Of a stretch of 57,378 bases of DNA, positions 26,694 through 36,373 are shown one piece after another. Numbering within the stretch: the stretch's first letter is position 1; the number at the start of each line of letters is the position of its first letter. The notes under the pieces are model-generated. The model saw nothing but the letters and a program-made list of their open reading frames with translations, ran no database searches and was not told the DNA's origin. The position numbers and the translations under genes were made by a program. This DNA is from JBOIBN01 sp050739575 (lineage in GTDB: Bacteria; Pseudomonadota; Gammaproteobacteria; JAKDMP01), in NCBI GenBank assembly GCA_050739575.1, contig JBOIBN010000004.1:1-57378 (forward strand). Reading direction: 5' to 3'.

Positions 26694-28496
26694 CTAGTCG
26701 CTAGTCAAAGCCTGCCGCACATGGGTGAGAAACGCCTCCGCGTCTAGCGTACCGACAACGGTATCGGCGGCAAGCAAGCGCCCGTTGCCGTTGAAGAACA
26801 GATAGGCGGGCGGTCCATAGAGCCCAAAGCGCTTGAGCAAGGCACGCTCGGCAATCGAATTGGCGGTGACGTCCGCGCGCAGGAGCCACATGCGCCCGAG
26901 CGCCGTACGCACGGCGGGGTCGTGAAAGGTCGTGTGCTCCATTTCCAGACACGAGGTGCACCAGTCGGCATAAAAGTCCACCATGACCGGGCGGTCGGCC
27001 GCCGCGGCCCGCTCGAGTTGTGCATTCAGATCCTGCGGCGTGCGGATGGGTCTATAGTCGAGCGCGGCAGTTTTCGGCGCACCCGGCGATGCCTGCAACC
27101 CCGCGAGCGGCCCCAGAGGGTTAGTCGATCCGACGGCCCCGCCGACGATCAGGAGCACGGCCCAGGCGAAAACCACAAACCCCAGCGCCCTGACCAATTG
27201 CCGCCCCGTGCCTGCCGCTGCTCCGAGACGGACAAATGCGCCGAGAAACACGCTCGCGATGACACCGGTTACGCCCCACAGCAAGAGCGTGACGGGAGCC
27301 GGAACAATACGCCCGAGCAGCCACACGGCAAAAGCCAGCATGACAACCCCGAACAGCCGCTCCAGCGTCGTCATCCAGATTCCGGCCCGGGGCAGAAGAC
27401 GCCCGGCCACGGTGCCGAAGACCAGCAGCGGCGCACCCATGCCGAGCGCGAGTGCGGCGAGTGCAATACCGCCCCGCACCGGTTCGCCGGCACGGCCGAT
27501 CACGATCAGCGCACCAGCGAGCGGCGCCGCGATGCAGGGACTGACGATCAGCGCCGAGAGTGCTCCCATCGCCGCCGCCCCAGCCCAAGTGCCGCCGCGA
27601 CGACGCCCGGAAAGCCTGCTCATGCGGTTAACCAGCGCACCCGGCAGGCGCAATTCGTAGAGGCCAAAAAGCGAAAGCGCGAGGGCGACAAATAAGGCGA
27701 CGAACAAGGCGATCACCCAAGGCGCCTGGAAGTAGGCTTGCAATCCGGCCCCGGCAAAGCCCGCCGCCACGCCGATTGCGGTGTAAACCAGCGCCATTGC
27801 CAGCACGTAGGCGAGCGAAAGGGTGAACCCACGTCGCGCCGAAAGACGTCCCGATTCGGCGCCGATAATCCCGGCGAGGATCGGCACCATCGGCAAAACG
27901 CAGGGCGTGAAAGCGAGCAACACGCCCAGACCGAAGAACACCAGGACAAACCAGAACGGATTCGTTTGCTCGATCAGCCGGGCGAGTTGATCCTGTCCGC
28001 TCACCGCTGCCACACCCGGTCCCGGCGTCCCCTCCCCGGCGGCGATTCCGGCGCCCGCATCGGCGGCCGGGATAGCAACGTTGATCTCTTGGGTAATGGG
28101 TGCGTAACACAGCCCGGCCTCGGCGCAACCCTGATAGGTCACGGTCAACCTGAGTTCGCGATCCGCTGGAATCTGCTTCACCGGCACCGTGAGCGCCGCT
28201 TGGTGGTGATAGACAACGACGCGGCCGAAGTTGGGATCGTCCTTGGTTTCGCCCGGCGAAAACTTTACGGCGCCGATCGCACCGGTATCGGCCAGGATCT
28301 TGAACCGGCTCCGGTACAGGTAATACCCGTCGGCAATCTTCCAATCGAGCGTCACCGCAGCCGGTTGGCCGTTCGCGGAAAGCCTGAAAGCCTGATCCGG
28401 CGGCAGGAAATGGTCGCCGTTTGCAACTGCAACCTTTGGCGTGAACAGAAAAACGCCCAGGGCAAACCATGCGAATGCGGAGCCGAGTCGCCTCAT
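26694..28496 (-). CDS. dsbD: Thiol:disulfide interchange protein DsbD
   Basis: The 600-residue protein has a signal peptide and an N-terminal periplasmic alpha domain with the redox Cys pair in YQGCAEAGLCYAP (C124 and C130). A central eight-helix membrane domain contains the FTPCVLPMVPI and SPCIAAPLAGAL cysteines. The C-terminal thioredoxin-like domain has the CxxC in DFYADWCTSCLEME. It moves electrons from cytoplasmic thioredoxin to periplasmic DsbC-type partners and cytochrome c maturation. It is preceded by cutA with a 4-base overlap. Confidence 0.95.
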   Translation of the reverse strand: MRRLGSAFAWFALGVFLFTPKVAVANGDHFLPPDQAFRLSANGQPAAVTLDWKIADGYYLYRSRFKILADTGAIGAVKFSPGETKDDPNFGRVVVYHHQAALTVPVKQIPADRELRLTVTYQGCAEAGLCYAPITQEINVAIPAADAGAGIAAGEGTPGPGVAAVSGQDQLARLIEQTNPFWFVLVFFGLGVLLAFTPCVLPMVPILAGIIGAESGRLSARRGFTLSLAYVLAMALVYTAIGVAAGFAGAGLQAYFQAPWVIALFVALFVALALSLFGLYELRLPGALVNRMSRLSGRRRGGTWAGAAAMGALSALIVSPCIAAPLAGALIVIGRAGEPVRGGIALAALALGMGAPLLVFGTVAGRLLPRAGIWMTTLERLFGVVMLAFAVWLLGRIVPAPVTLLLWGVTGVIASVFLGAFVRLGAAAGTGRQLVRALGFVVFAWAVLLIVGGAVGSTNPLGPLAGLQASPGAPKTAALDYRPIRTPQDLNAQLERAAAADRPVMVDFYADWCTSCLEMEHTTFHDPAVRTALGRMWLLRADVTANSIAERALLKRFGLYGPPAYLFFNGNGRLLAADTVVGTLDAEAFLTHVRQALTSD

Positions 28497-28816
28497 CCGC
28501 GTAGCTCCGTCGCCGCCTCGATCCAGTCAAGATAGCCGCTGCTGCCGTTCTCGATCGGAACCGCAAAGGCTTCCGGCTCCGTGTACGGATGCAATTCGCG
28601 CAGCGCGTCGAGCAACGCCGCCTCGCATGCAAGCGTGGTCTTTATCAGCAACTGCACTTCCGTATTTTCCTTGATCGAACCCTGCCAGCGATACACCGAA
28701 TGCGCCCCCGGCAGCCGGGTAACGCAGGCCGCGAGCCGGCGCTCTACCAGCGCGCGGGCAATCCGGGCGGCAATTATCTCGTCTGGACAGGTGGTAAAAA
28801 CCAGTCGCGCCGTCAT
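28493..28816 (-). CDS. cutA: Divalent-cation tolerance protein CutA
   Basis: The 107-residue protein has the CutA trimer fold signatures: TTCPDEIIAARIARALVERR, the conserved CVTRLPGAHSVYRWQG, EVQLLIKTT and HPYTEPEAFAVPI. CutA is a copper-binding trimer linked to metal tolerance, though its exact role is unsettled. In Gammaproteobacteria it is regularly coupled to dsbD, as here, with an ATGA overlap. Confidence 0.95.
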   Translation of the reverse strand: MTARLVFTTCPDEIIAARIARALVERRLAACVTRLPGAHSVYRWQGSIKENTEVQLLIKTTLACEAALLDALRELHPYTEPEAFAVPIENGSSGYLDWIEAATELRG

Positions 28817-28946
28817 GGCTTGCCTTGTCTTTGCCGGGCGGCTAATTAATTATGATTGCATAAACGTGCACAAGAAACGAGGGGCCAAATCGCTCTACGC
28901 TGCTTCCCGCGACCCGAATCGGGTCCGTGTGACTCGCCCCGAGACC

Positions 28947-28975
28947 CTTGAAAAGCCTGCGGCTGCCCCCACCTT
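28947..28975 (+). promoter_or_regulatory. Predicted sigma32 (heat-shock) promoter of groESL
   Basis: CTTGAAA at 28947-28953, then 13 bases, then CCCCACCTT from 28967, closely matches the RpoH consensus (CTTGAAA, 13-14 bases, CCCCATNT). It lies about 90 bases upstream of groES. No CIRCE operator (HrcA site) was found between 28817 and 29066, so regulation is most likely by RpoH. Confidence 0.7.
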
Positions 28976-29066
28976 GTTGGCAGCCGCTCGTGGCGAGTGC
29001 CAGAATGTGCCGCCACGCCGGTCCGTAACGTCTGTTTAAGTCATTGTCAAATCAGGAGGTTTTTGG

Positions 29067-29357
29067 ATGAAAATCCGTCCCTTGCATGATCGCGTAGTCG
29101 TCAAGCGGCTGGAGGAGGAACGCACCTCTCCCGGCGGCATTGTAATCCCGGACACCGCCGCCGAAAAGCCGGTCCGCGGCGAAGTCATCGCCGTCGGCAA
29201 CGGCAAGATTCAAGACAACGGAGAGCTGCGCAAGCTCGACGTCAAGAAGGGCGACAAGGTGCTCTTCGGCAAATACTCCGGACAGGAAGTCAAAGAACTC
29301 GGTGAAGACGTTCTCGTCATGCGCGAGGACGACATCATGGCCGTCATCGAAGGCTGA
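29067..29357 (+). CDS. groES: Co-chaperonin GroES
   Basis: The 96-residue protein has the GroES hallmarks: MKIRPLHDRVVVKRLEEE, the mobile loop with SPGGIVIPDTAAEKPVRGEV, and the C-terminal EDDIMAVIE. It caps the GroEL ring. A strong AGGAGG lies just upstream, and groEL follows 27 bases later. Confidence 0.98.
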   Translation: MKIRPLHDRVVVKRLEEERTSPGGIVIPDTAAEKPVRGEVIAVGNGKIQDNGELRKLDVKKGDKVLFGKYSGQEVKELGEDVLVMREDDIMAVIEG

Positions 29358-29384
29358 CACACGTTTAAAAAAGGAGATTGATTC

Positions 29385-31019
29385 ATGGCAGCTAAAGAAG
29401 TACGTTTTGCGGAGGATGCACGTCAGCGGATGTTCCACGGCGTTAACGTCCTCGCCAACGCAGTGAAGATAACGCTCGGTCCCAAGGGCCGCAACGTCGT
29501 GCTCGAGAAGAGCTTCGGCGCCCCCACCGTCACCAAGGACGGTGTTTCGGTCGCAAAAGAGATCGAACTTAAGGACAAGTTCGAAAACATGGGCGCCCAG
29601 ATGGTGAAAGAGGTCGCCTCCCACACCTCCGACGACGCGGGCGACGGCACGACCACGGCCACCGTCCTCGCCCAGGCGATCCTGCGCGAAGGTCTGAAGT
29701 CGGTGACCGCCGGCATGAACCCGATGGATCTCAAGCGCGGCGTGGATAAGGCCGTCATTGCGGCGACCGCGGAGCTGAAGAAGCTTTCCAAGCCCTGCGA
29801 CACCGACAAGTGGATCGCCCAGGTCGGCGCCATCTCGGCAAACTCCGACGAATCCATCGGACAGATCATCGCCGATGCAATGAAGAAGGTCGGCAAGGAA
29901 GGCGTGATCACGGTTGAGGACGGCTCCGGACTCGAGAACGAACTCGAAGTCGTCGAGGGCATGCAGTTTGATCGCGGCTACCTCTCGCCGTATTTCATCA
30001 ACAACCAGCAGACGATGTCGGCGGAACTCGAGAATCCCTACATCCTCATTTACGACAAGAAGATGTCGAGCATCCGCGAGCTGTTGCCGATTCTGGAATC
30101 GGTTGCCAAGGCGGGCCGCCCGCTGCTCATCATCGCCGAGGACGTCGAGGGCGAGGCGCTCGCGACGTTGGTGGTGAACAATCTGCGCGGCATCGTCAAG
30201 GTCGCGGCCGTCAAGGCCCCCGGCTTCGGCGACCGCAGGAAGGCCATGCTGCAGGACATCGCGGTTCTCACCGGCGGTCAGATGATCTCCGAGGAACTGG
30301 GTTTGCAACTCGAGAAGGCTACGACCAAGGATCTCGGTCAGGCCAAGAAGGTCCAGATCAAGAAGGACGACACCACCATCATCGACGGCGCCGGCAAGAA
30401 GGCCGACATCAAGGCGCGGGTGGAACAGGTCCGCAAGCAGATCGAGGATACCAGCTCGGACTACGACAAGGAGAAGCTCCAGGAGCGCGTCGCCAAGCTC
30501 GCCGGTGGAGTCGCCGTCATCAAGGTCGGCGCCGCGACCGAAATCGAGATGAAGGAGAAGAAGGCCCGCGTCGAGGATGCGCTGAACGCAACCCGCGCGG
30601 CGGTCGAGGAAGGCATCGTGCCCGGCGGCGGCGTCGCCCTGATCCGCGTGCTCGAGAAAATGAAGAATCTCAAGGGCGCAAACGAGGAGCAGAATCTCGG
30701 CATCAACATCGTGCGCCGCGCGATGGAAGAGCCGCTGCGCCAGATCGTCACCAACTCGGGCGACGAAGCCTCGGTGGTGCTCGCCAAGGTACGCGAGGGC
30801 AAGGACAACTACGGCTATAACGCCCAGACCGGCGAATACGGCGACATGGTCGAGATGGGCGTGCTCGATCCGACCAAGGTCACACGCACCGCGTTGCAGA
30901 ACGCGGCTTCCGTGGCGGGACTGCTGATTACCGCCGAGGCGATGGTCGCGGAACTGCCCAAGGAAGACAAGGCCCCCATGGGCGGTTCTGGCGGCGGCAT
31001 GGGCGACATGGATTTCTAA
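29385..31019 (+). CDS. groEL: Chaperonin GroEL
   Basis: The 544-residue chaperonin has TLGPKGRNVVLEKSFGAP, the ATP-site GDGTTTATVLAQ, and VAAVKAPGFGDRRK. The C-terminal flexible tail is Gly/Met rich and ends GGMGDMDF. It forms the folding chamber in the cytoplasm. It is preceded by a strong AAGGAGA ribosome site and followed by a terminator hairpin. Confidence 0.98.
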   Translation: MAAKEVRFAEDARQRMFHGVNVLANAVKITLGPKGRNVVLEKSFGAPTVTKDGVSVAKEIELKDKFENMGAQMVKEVASHTSDDAGDGTTTATVLAQAILREGLKSVTAGMNPMDLKRGVDKAVIAATAELKKLSKPCDTDKWIAQVGAISANSDESIGQIIADAMKKVGKEGVITVEDGSGLENELEVVEGMQFDRGYLSPYFINNQQTMSAELENPYILIYDKKMSSIRELLPILESVAKAGRPLLIIAEDVEGEALATLVVNNLRGIVKVAAVKAPGFGDRRKAMLQDIAVLTGGQMISEELGLQLEKATTKDLGQAKKVQIKKDDTTIIDGAGKKADIKARVEQVRKQIEDTSSDYDKEKLQERVAKLAGGVAVIKVGAATEIEMKEKKARVEDALNATRAAVEEGIVPGGGVALIRVLEKMKNLKGANEEQNLGINIVRRAMEEPLRQIVTNSGDEASVVLAKVREGKDNYGYNAQTGEYGDMVEMGVLDPTKVTRTALQNAASVAGLLITAEAMVAELPKEDKAPMGGSGGGMGDMDF

Positions 31020-31040
31020 GAACAAGCATACTGATGACTC

Positions 31041-31070
31041 AAAGCCCCGCCCCGGCGGGGCTTTCTTTTT
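31041..31070 (+). terminator. Rho-independent terminator after groEL
   Basis: AAAGCCCCG (31041-31049) pairs with CGGGGCTTT (31056-31064), with one further C-G pair inside and a short loop, followed by CTTTTTG. It is a strong GC-rich stem with a T-tract, 21 bases after the groEL stop. Confidence 0.88.
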
Positions 31071-31169
31071 GTCTTTCTCCGCAGATTACGTTATGTCTTC
31101 CCCGTGGTGTCCGCCGACTCGGTGTTAAGTCAAAAACCGTTTCTGCCTCTATTTCCCTCTGGCACGCGC

Positions 31170-32050
31170 TCATGCGCCGGCCGAAGGGCTGTAGCTCATC
31201 GCATCGGCCGATGCGCCGTTGTCGTCGCCGAGATCCATCGTGCTGCCAAGCTGATCGGTCACCGGATAGAGCACGCCGGCGTTGTTGCCGCCGGTGTCGA
31301 TGACGGTGAGATCGGCGAGCGCCAGCGTCCGGCGGATGCCTGTACTGCCGTTGAGGTCGATCAGCTCGGCCGCGCCCAGATAGAGCACCGTCTCGCTCTG
31401 CCCATAGGCGCTTACGTCCTTCTCGTAGCGCGCCTCATCGGGACCGTAGGCGAGGCTGACCGAGGTCGCGCCCTGGCTGATGGTGGTCGCCTTGCCGAAG
31501 GCCGCCCAGGTGAGCGTCTTGCCGTTGTCGTTGGTCATCTCCCCGTCGGCATCGTAGGTAAACGTGCTGCCGTCGCTGATCGAGGTCACCGCGTGCGGCC
31601 CGGCACCGTTCTCGCCGTAGGTGTAGGTCCCACGATCCGAGCGGGAAGTCAGGTTGCCGGCATCGTCGTAGCTGTAGGTGGTGGTGCCGCCTCCGCCGCT
31701 CACGGTCAGCACGCTCTTGATCAGGCGATTGAGATCGTCGTAGTGCTCGGTCTCGTCAGACCCATTGAGGACGTCGTCGCGCTCGGTGAGGTTGCCGTAG
31801 CCGTCGTAGCTATAGGTGTATTGGGCGAGCGTCTCACTGCCGTCGGTGGCGGCAAGGCTCTGCGCGAGCCCGGTCACCTGGCTGTAGCCGCGCACTATGG
31901 TGACGCCGTTGGCCTCGTCCACCTCCGTCGCATGGCCCCAAGCGTCCATCGCCGCTACGGTGCCATAGACCGTGCCGTCGCGATCCCGCCAAGGAGAATT
32001 CACCAAATTGTAGAAACCGTAATCCGCCGCAGTCTCCGTAGTGGTCCCCC
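31170..32050 (-). pseudogene. RHS/YD-repeat protein fragment
   Basis: About 290 codons on the minus strand encode YD repeats (YTYSYDGYGNLTERDD, TTYSYDDAGNLTSRSDRGTY, FTYDADGEMTNDNGK) and the start of an RHS core (VTDQLGSTMDLGDDNG). Both ends are missing: upstream homology stops near 32050 at the promoter of the next gene, and the core is cut at SYSPSAGA where a full protein continues into the conserved core end and a toxin tip. No signal peptide, N-terminal domain or immunity gene is present. It appears to be the leftover of an RHS polymorphic toxin or wall-associated protein gene between groEL and thiC. Confidence 0.8.
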
Positions 32051-32078
32051 TTGTACATCGCGCCGGAAGGCGTATATT
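32051..32078 (+). promoter_or_regulatory. Predicted promoter of the lipoprotein gene at 32121
   Basis: TTGTAC (32051-32056) and TATATT (32073-32078) are separated by 16 bases, and the ATG follows 42 bases later. The -35 element lies at the edge of the RHS remnant. Match quality is moderate. Confidence 0.45.
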
Positions 32079-32120
32079 TGAGATGTGTCGTCTTGGGCTT
32101 TTGGGCCGGGAGTCGTCACG

Positions 32121-32663
32121 ATGCGGAAATTTGTCGTCATTGCGCTTGCACTCGCCACGGCCGCTTGCGCCCCGACGGCCAAGCAAGCCTTCGGTCCATT
32201 GCTTGTCCGTGCCCAGACACAGGGCTTGCCGGTGCTCGTCTATGCGTACGGCGTGCCGGGGCAAATCTCGGTCGCCGGGAGCAATAGTGCGGTGCCGGTT
32301 TACGTACAGTTCGTGGTCACCGCCGACAAGCCGATCCAACGGGTCCAATTCACCTTGGTCGGCTATTCGACGCGCGGCAATCTCGTGCGCGGCCAACAGG
32401 GTCTGGGCATCGCTGTCGTCCTGATCGGACCCGGTCCCTTCGACCCGACCAAGAACTACGAGGTCAATTCCTTCCACTCCAGCCCAGCCGGCTTTCCAGG
32501 CGGCGACGTAGCCTGCGTCGTGCTCGCAAAGATGGAAATTCTTTACGCCGACGGACGCAAGCAGAATTACGAAGCGGAAGCGCTAAACCCTCTCCTGCTG
32601 CCGGCGCTGCGCAAGGGCTGCGGCGATCAAGGACCACCGGTCAATTTCATGGCTGGCGGTTAG
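32121..32663 (+). CDS. Predicted lipoprotein, unknown function
   Basis: The 180-residue protein begins MRKFVVIALALATAACAP, a lipoprotein signal peptide with a TAAC lipobox. The remainder is a beta-rich domain (VQFTLVGYSTRGNLVRGQQ, ACVVLAKMEILYADGRKQ) without a family I recognise. The start at 32121 places the signal peptide at the N-terminus. It is likely anchored in the outer membrane because Ala follows the Cys. It sits alone between the RHS remnant and the thiC riboswitch. Confidence 0.75.
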   Translation: MRKFVVIALALATAACAPTAKQAFGPLLVRAQTQGLPVLVYAYGVPGQISVAGSNSAVPVYVQFVVTADKPIQRVQFTLVGYSTRGNLVRGQQGLGIAVVLIGPGPFDPTKNYEVNSFHSSPAGFPGGDVACVVLAKMEILYADGRKQNYEAEALNPLLLPALRKGCGDQGPPVNFMAGG

Positions 32664-32723
32664 TGAACACGCCATAATCGCCGGGGTCACTTGATCCCAG
32701 GGCGCCAAGGCGTTACCTTGATC

Positions 32724-32806
32724 TCGTAGCCGGGGGTGCCTGCGAGTTGCGGGCTGAGAAATACCCTTGGAACCTGATCCGGTTAGCACCGGTGTAGGGA
32801 AGGCTG
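32724..32806 (+). ncRNA. TPP riboswitch (THI element) upstream of thiC
   Basis: The conserved TPP aptamer cores are present: CCGGGGGTGCC at about 32730, GGGCTGAGAAATACCC across 32750-32765, GAACCTGATCCGGTTAG from 32770, and ACCGGTGTAGGGAA ending near 32801. In this family TPP binding hides the ribosome site or terminates transcription of thiamine genes. The aptamer ends about 40 bases before the thiC ATG, a distance typical of control over translation start. Confidence 0.95.
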
Positions 32807-32841
32807 TCACCACTGCCTTCCGGATACAGACAGGAGGCGGC

Positions 32842-34728
<1,887 letters not shown>

Positions 34729-34815
34729 CGTCACCGGCGAATCCGGCGCAATTGACAGCCGGCGCACGCGCGCGCTAGCGTTTATTGCTTAATGCCGCTG
34801 CTGTTGACAGACATC

Positions 34816-35727
34816 ATGCCTTTTCCCGCTCCGCGCCTGACGCTCCTTGCAGCATTGCTCGCGGTGCTTGCCGCGGGCTGCGCTACGACCTCGACGGCAC
34901 CGTCCCGCCGCACGGCCGCCGCGAGCGGAGCCTTGCAGATCGACGGTCTCACCATCGACAAACTCCTGGCTAGCGACGAACTCAAGCGCATAGACCACGA
35001 CACACCCGAACAATATCGCGGCGACGTGATCAGCTCGGAAGCGTTGGGGAAAGTCGTTTACGCGCACGATAGCCTGGCGACCGCCGCGGGCGAACTGGTC
35101 GCGCCCGGCGGACGCTCGACCCTGGGCTATCCGGCCGCCGGCTGGATCACGGAGCGCACGCCGGAGGGGCTGCGCGTAATCTTCATCGTCAAACTGCAAC
35201 AGGGCCTCGGCATTGCGGCCGAGGTGAATCAGGCACCGGGATCCGGAAAGCCGCAGCTACACACTTTGTCGCCGCCCCGCGCACTCACGCCCACGGAAGA
35301 GGCTTTGTGGCAAGCGCGGCAACTCGCCTTCAACGCCCATTTCAAGCCCTGTGCCAAACACTACAATCCGGTAGTAATTCCAATCAGCGCGCAGGGCAAT
35401 GGCGCTTTCTATGTCTATCTGCTGCCGGTAAGCGCCGATCCCGGCCTTATTTTCCTGGGCGGCTATTACCGCATCACGGTAAACGCGGACGGCAGCCGCA
35501 TACTCGACACCCACGCCTTCACTCACGCCTGCGTCACACTGCACCGCAACCCGAAGGCCACGGGCGCAGGCGTCAGCGAACTGATGAGCCCCACGCCGAC
35601 TCCGCCCCAAGTTTATGCCAGCCTGCGCTACGGGCTGCCGGTCTATGTAGCGACCGCAACGAACTCGGTCGTCTGGAATGTCAAGGACGGGCGGATTTAC
35701 TACGTCCGCACAGTGAAACCGGATTGA
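34816..35727 (+). CDS. Predicted lipoprotein, unknown function
   Basis: From ATG 34816 the 303-residue product has a lipoprotein signal peptide (LTLLAALLAVLAAGCATT) followed by a Thr/Ser/Ala linker and a soluble domain. Segments such as LTPTEEALWQARQLAFNAH and GAFYVYLLPVSADPGLIFLGGYYRIT suggest a compact alpha/beta fold. I do not recognise the family. An ATG 8 codons upstream is possible but worsens the signal peptide. It is followed by a structured repeat (35728-35876). Confidence 0.72.
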   Translation: MPFPAPRLTLLAALLAVLAAGCATTSTAPSRRTAAASGALQIDGLTIDKLLASDELKRIDHDTPEQYRGDVISSEALGKVVYAHDSLATAAGELVAPGGRSTLGYPAAGWITERTPEGLRVIFIVKLQQGLGIAAEVNQAPGSGKPQLHTLSPPRALTPTEEALWQARQLAFNAHFKPCAKHYNPVVIPISAQGNGAFYVYLLPVSADPGLIFLGGYYRITVNADGSRILDTHAFTHACVTLHRNPKATGAGVSELMSPTPTPPQVYASLRYGLPVYVATATNSVVWNVKDGRIYYVRTVKPD

Positions 35728-35876
35728 GGAACTTCTGATTTATTCAGAGGTTCCGCGTGACGCAGGGACGCTCCGCAACGAATCGAGTACGTAAGTACTC
35801 GATTCGGCGTAAGACGAGTCCGGACTTGCCGTCTCTGAAAAGTTCACGGATGAATTTTTCAGACTTTCTTAAAGGG
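35728..35876 (+). repeat. Hairpin-rich interspersed repeat, copy A
   Basis: Starting one base after the lipoprotein stop codon, this stretch has three clear hairpins. First, GGAACTTCTGA pairs with TCAGAGGTTCC (one G-T). Second, CGAATCGAGTAC pairs perfectly with GTACTCGATTCG around a GTAA loop (35779-35806). Third, TCTGAAAAGTTCA pairs with TGAATTTTTCAGA around CGGA (35834-35863). Landmarks GCGTAAG, GACTTGCCG, TTCACGGATGAATT and TAAA recur in the same order in copy B at 50546-50730. I do not recognise it as a named family. Confidence 0.6.
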
Positions 35877-35909
35877 GCTTCCGAATTCGTCGGTCGAATA
35901 CCGGCGGAT

Positions 35910-36251
35910 TCAGCCGCCGGTCACGGCGGCCGGGGGATAAATCCGCGGCGCAAGTCGCGGGTGGGTCACCACCGTATGCAGCAACAGGTCGCGCTCGAAA
36001 TAAACGATGAAATCCGGATAAACCCAGCGCGTAATCGGCGGCTTGTGCGGTCCCTGGGCGGTGGCGGGTACCGGTGCATCGGCGTGCTCGGGTTGACCAA
36101 AAATCTGGCGCACCTTCGCCATTGTCATCTCGGGCAACGGGTAGGGATAGGTGTTGACGCCGTTCGGCACGGCAGGACTGCTTCCGCTGCTCGCGGCAAG
36201 CGCGGGTGAGCCGGCCAGAAGCAGCAACATGACAGCACTTTGCAGAATCAT
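35910..36251 (-). CDS. Small exported protein, unknown function
   Basis: The 113-residue protein has a signal peptide (MILQSAVMLLLLAGSPALA). A short domain containing MTMAKVRQIFGQPEHADAP and PPITRWVYPDFIVYFERD follows, which recalls the SmpA/OmlA or DUF2845 type of small periplasmic proteins where a lipoprotein-like fold begins with a Gly/Met-Val-Arg-Gln-IFG-P motif. The similarity is by eye only. It is divergent from lolC. Confidence 0.68.
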   Translation of the reverse strand: MILQSAVMLLLLAGSPALAASSGSSPAVPNGVNTYPYPLPEMTMAKVRQIFGQPEHADAPVPATAQGPHKPPITRWVYPDFIVYFERDLLLHTVVTHPRLAPRIYPPAAVTGG

Positions 36252-36346
36252 TGAGTGCCCTCCGACGAACCGCCGAAGCGAACTATAGCACCGTCACGGA
36301 CGGAATGCGTAGCACGGGGACTCCCCCGGCTAGGGCGGCCGCCCTG

Positions 36347-36352
36347 TAGAAT
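36347..36352 (+). promoter_or_regulatory. Possible extended -10 element upstream of lolC
   Basis: TGTAGAAT contains TAGAAT at 36347-36352 with a TG just upstream, 22 bases before the lolC ATG. No clear -35 is visible. The site is tentative. Confidence 0.3.
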
Positions 36353-36373
36353 CGCGGCAGGTTCTCGACGTGC

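Noticed and set aside
28817..29066. CIRCE operator before groES
   Set aside because: The TTAGCACTC-N9-GAGTGCTAA inverted repeat is absent; only a sigma32-type promoter is seen.
29052..31025. 657-codon frame on the minus strand opposite groEL
   Set aside because: It mirrors groEL codon structure (rich in Leu, Asp, Gly and His), has no ribosome site or family motifs, and groEL is certain.
32767..32841. N-terminal extension of thiC
   Set aside because: The extra codons overlap the TPP riboswitch; MSAIVEDIR at 32842 has a strong ribosome site.
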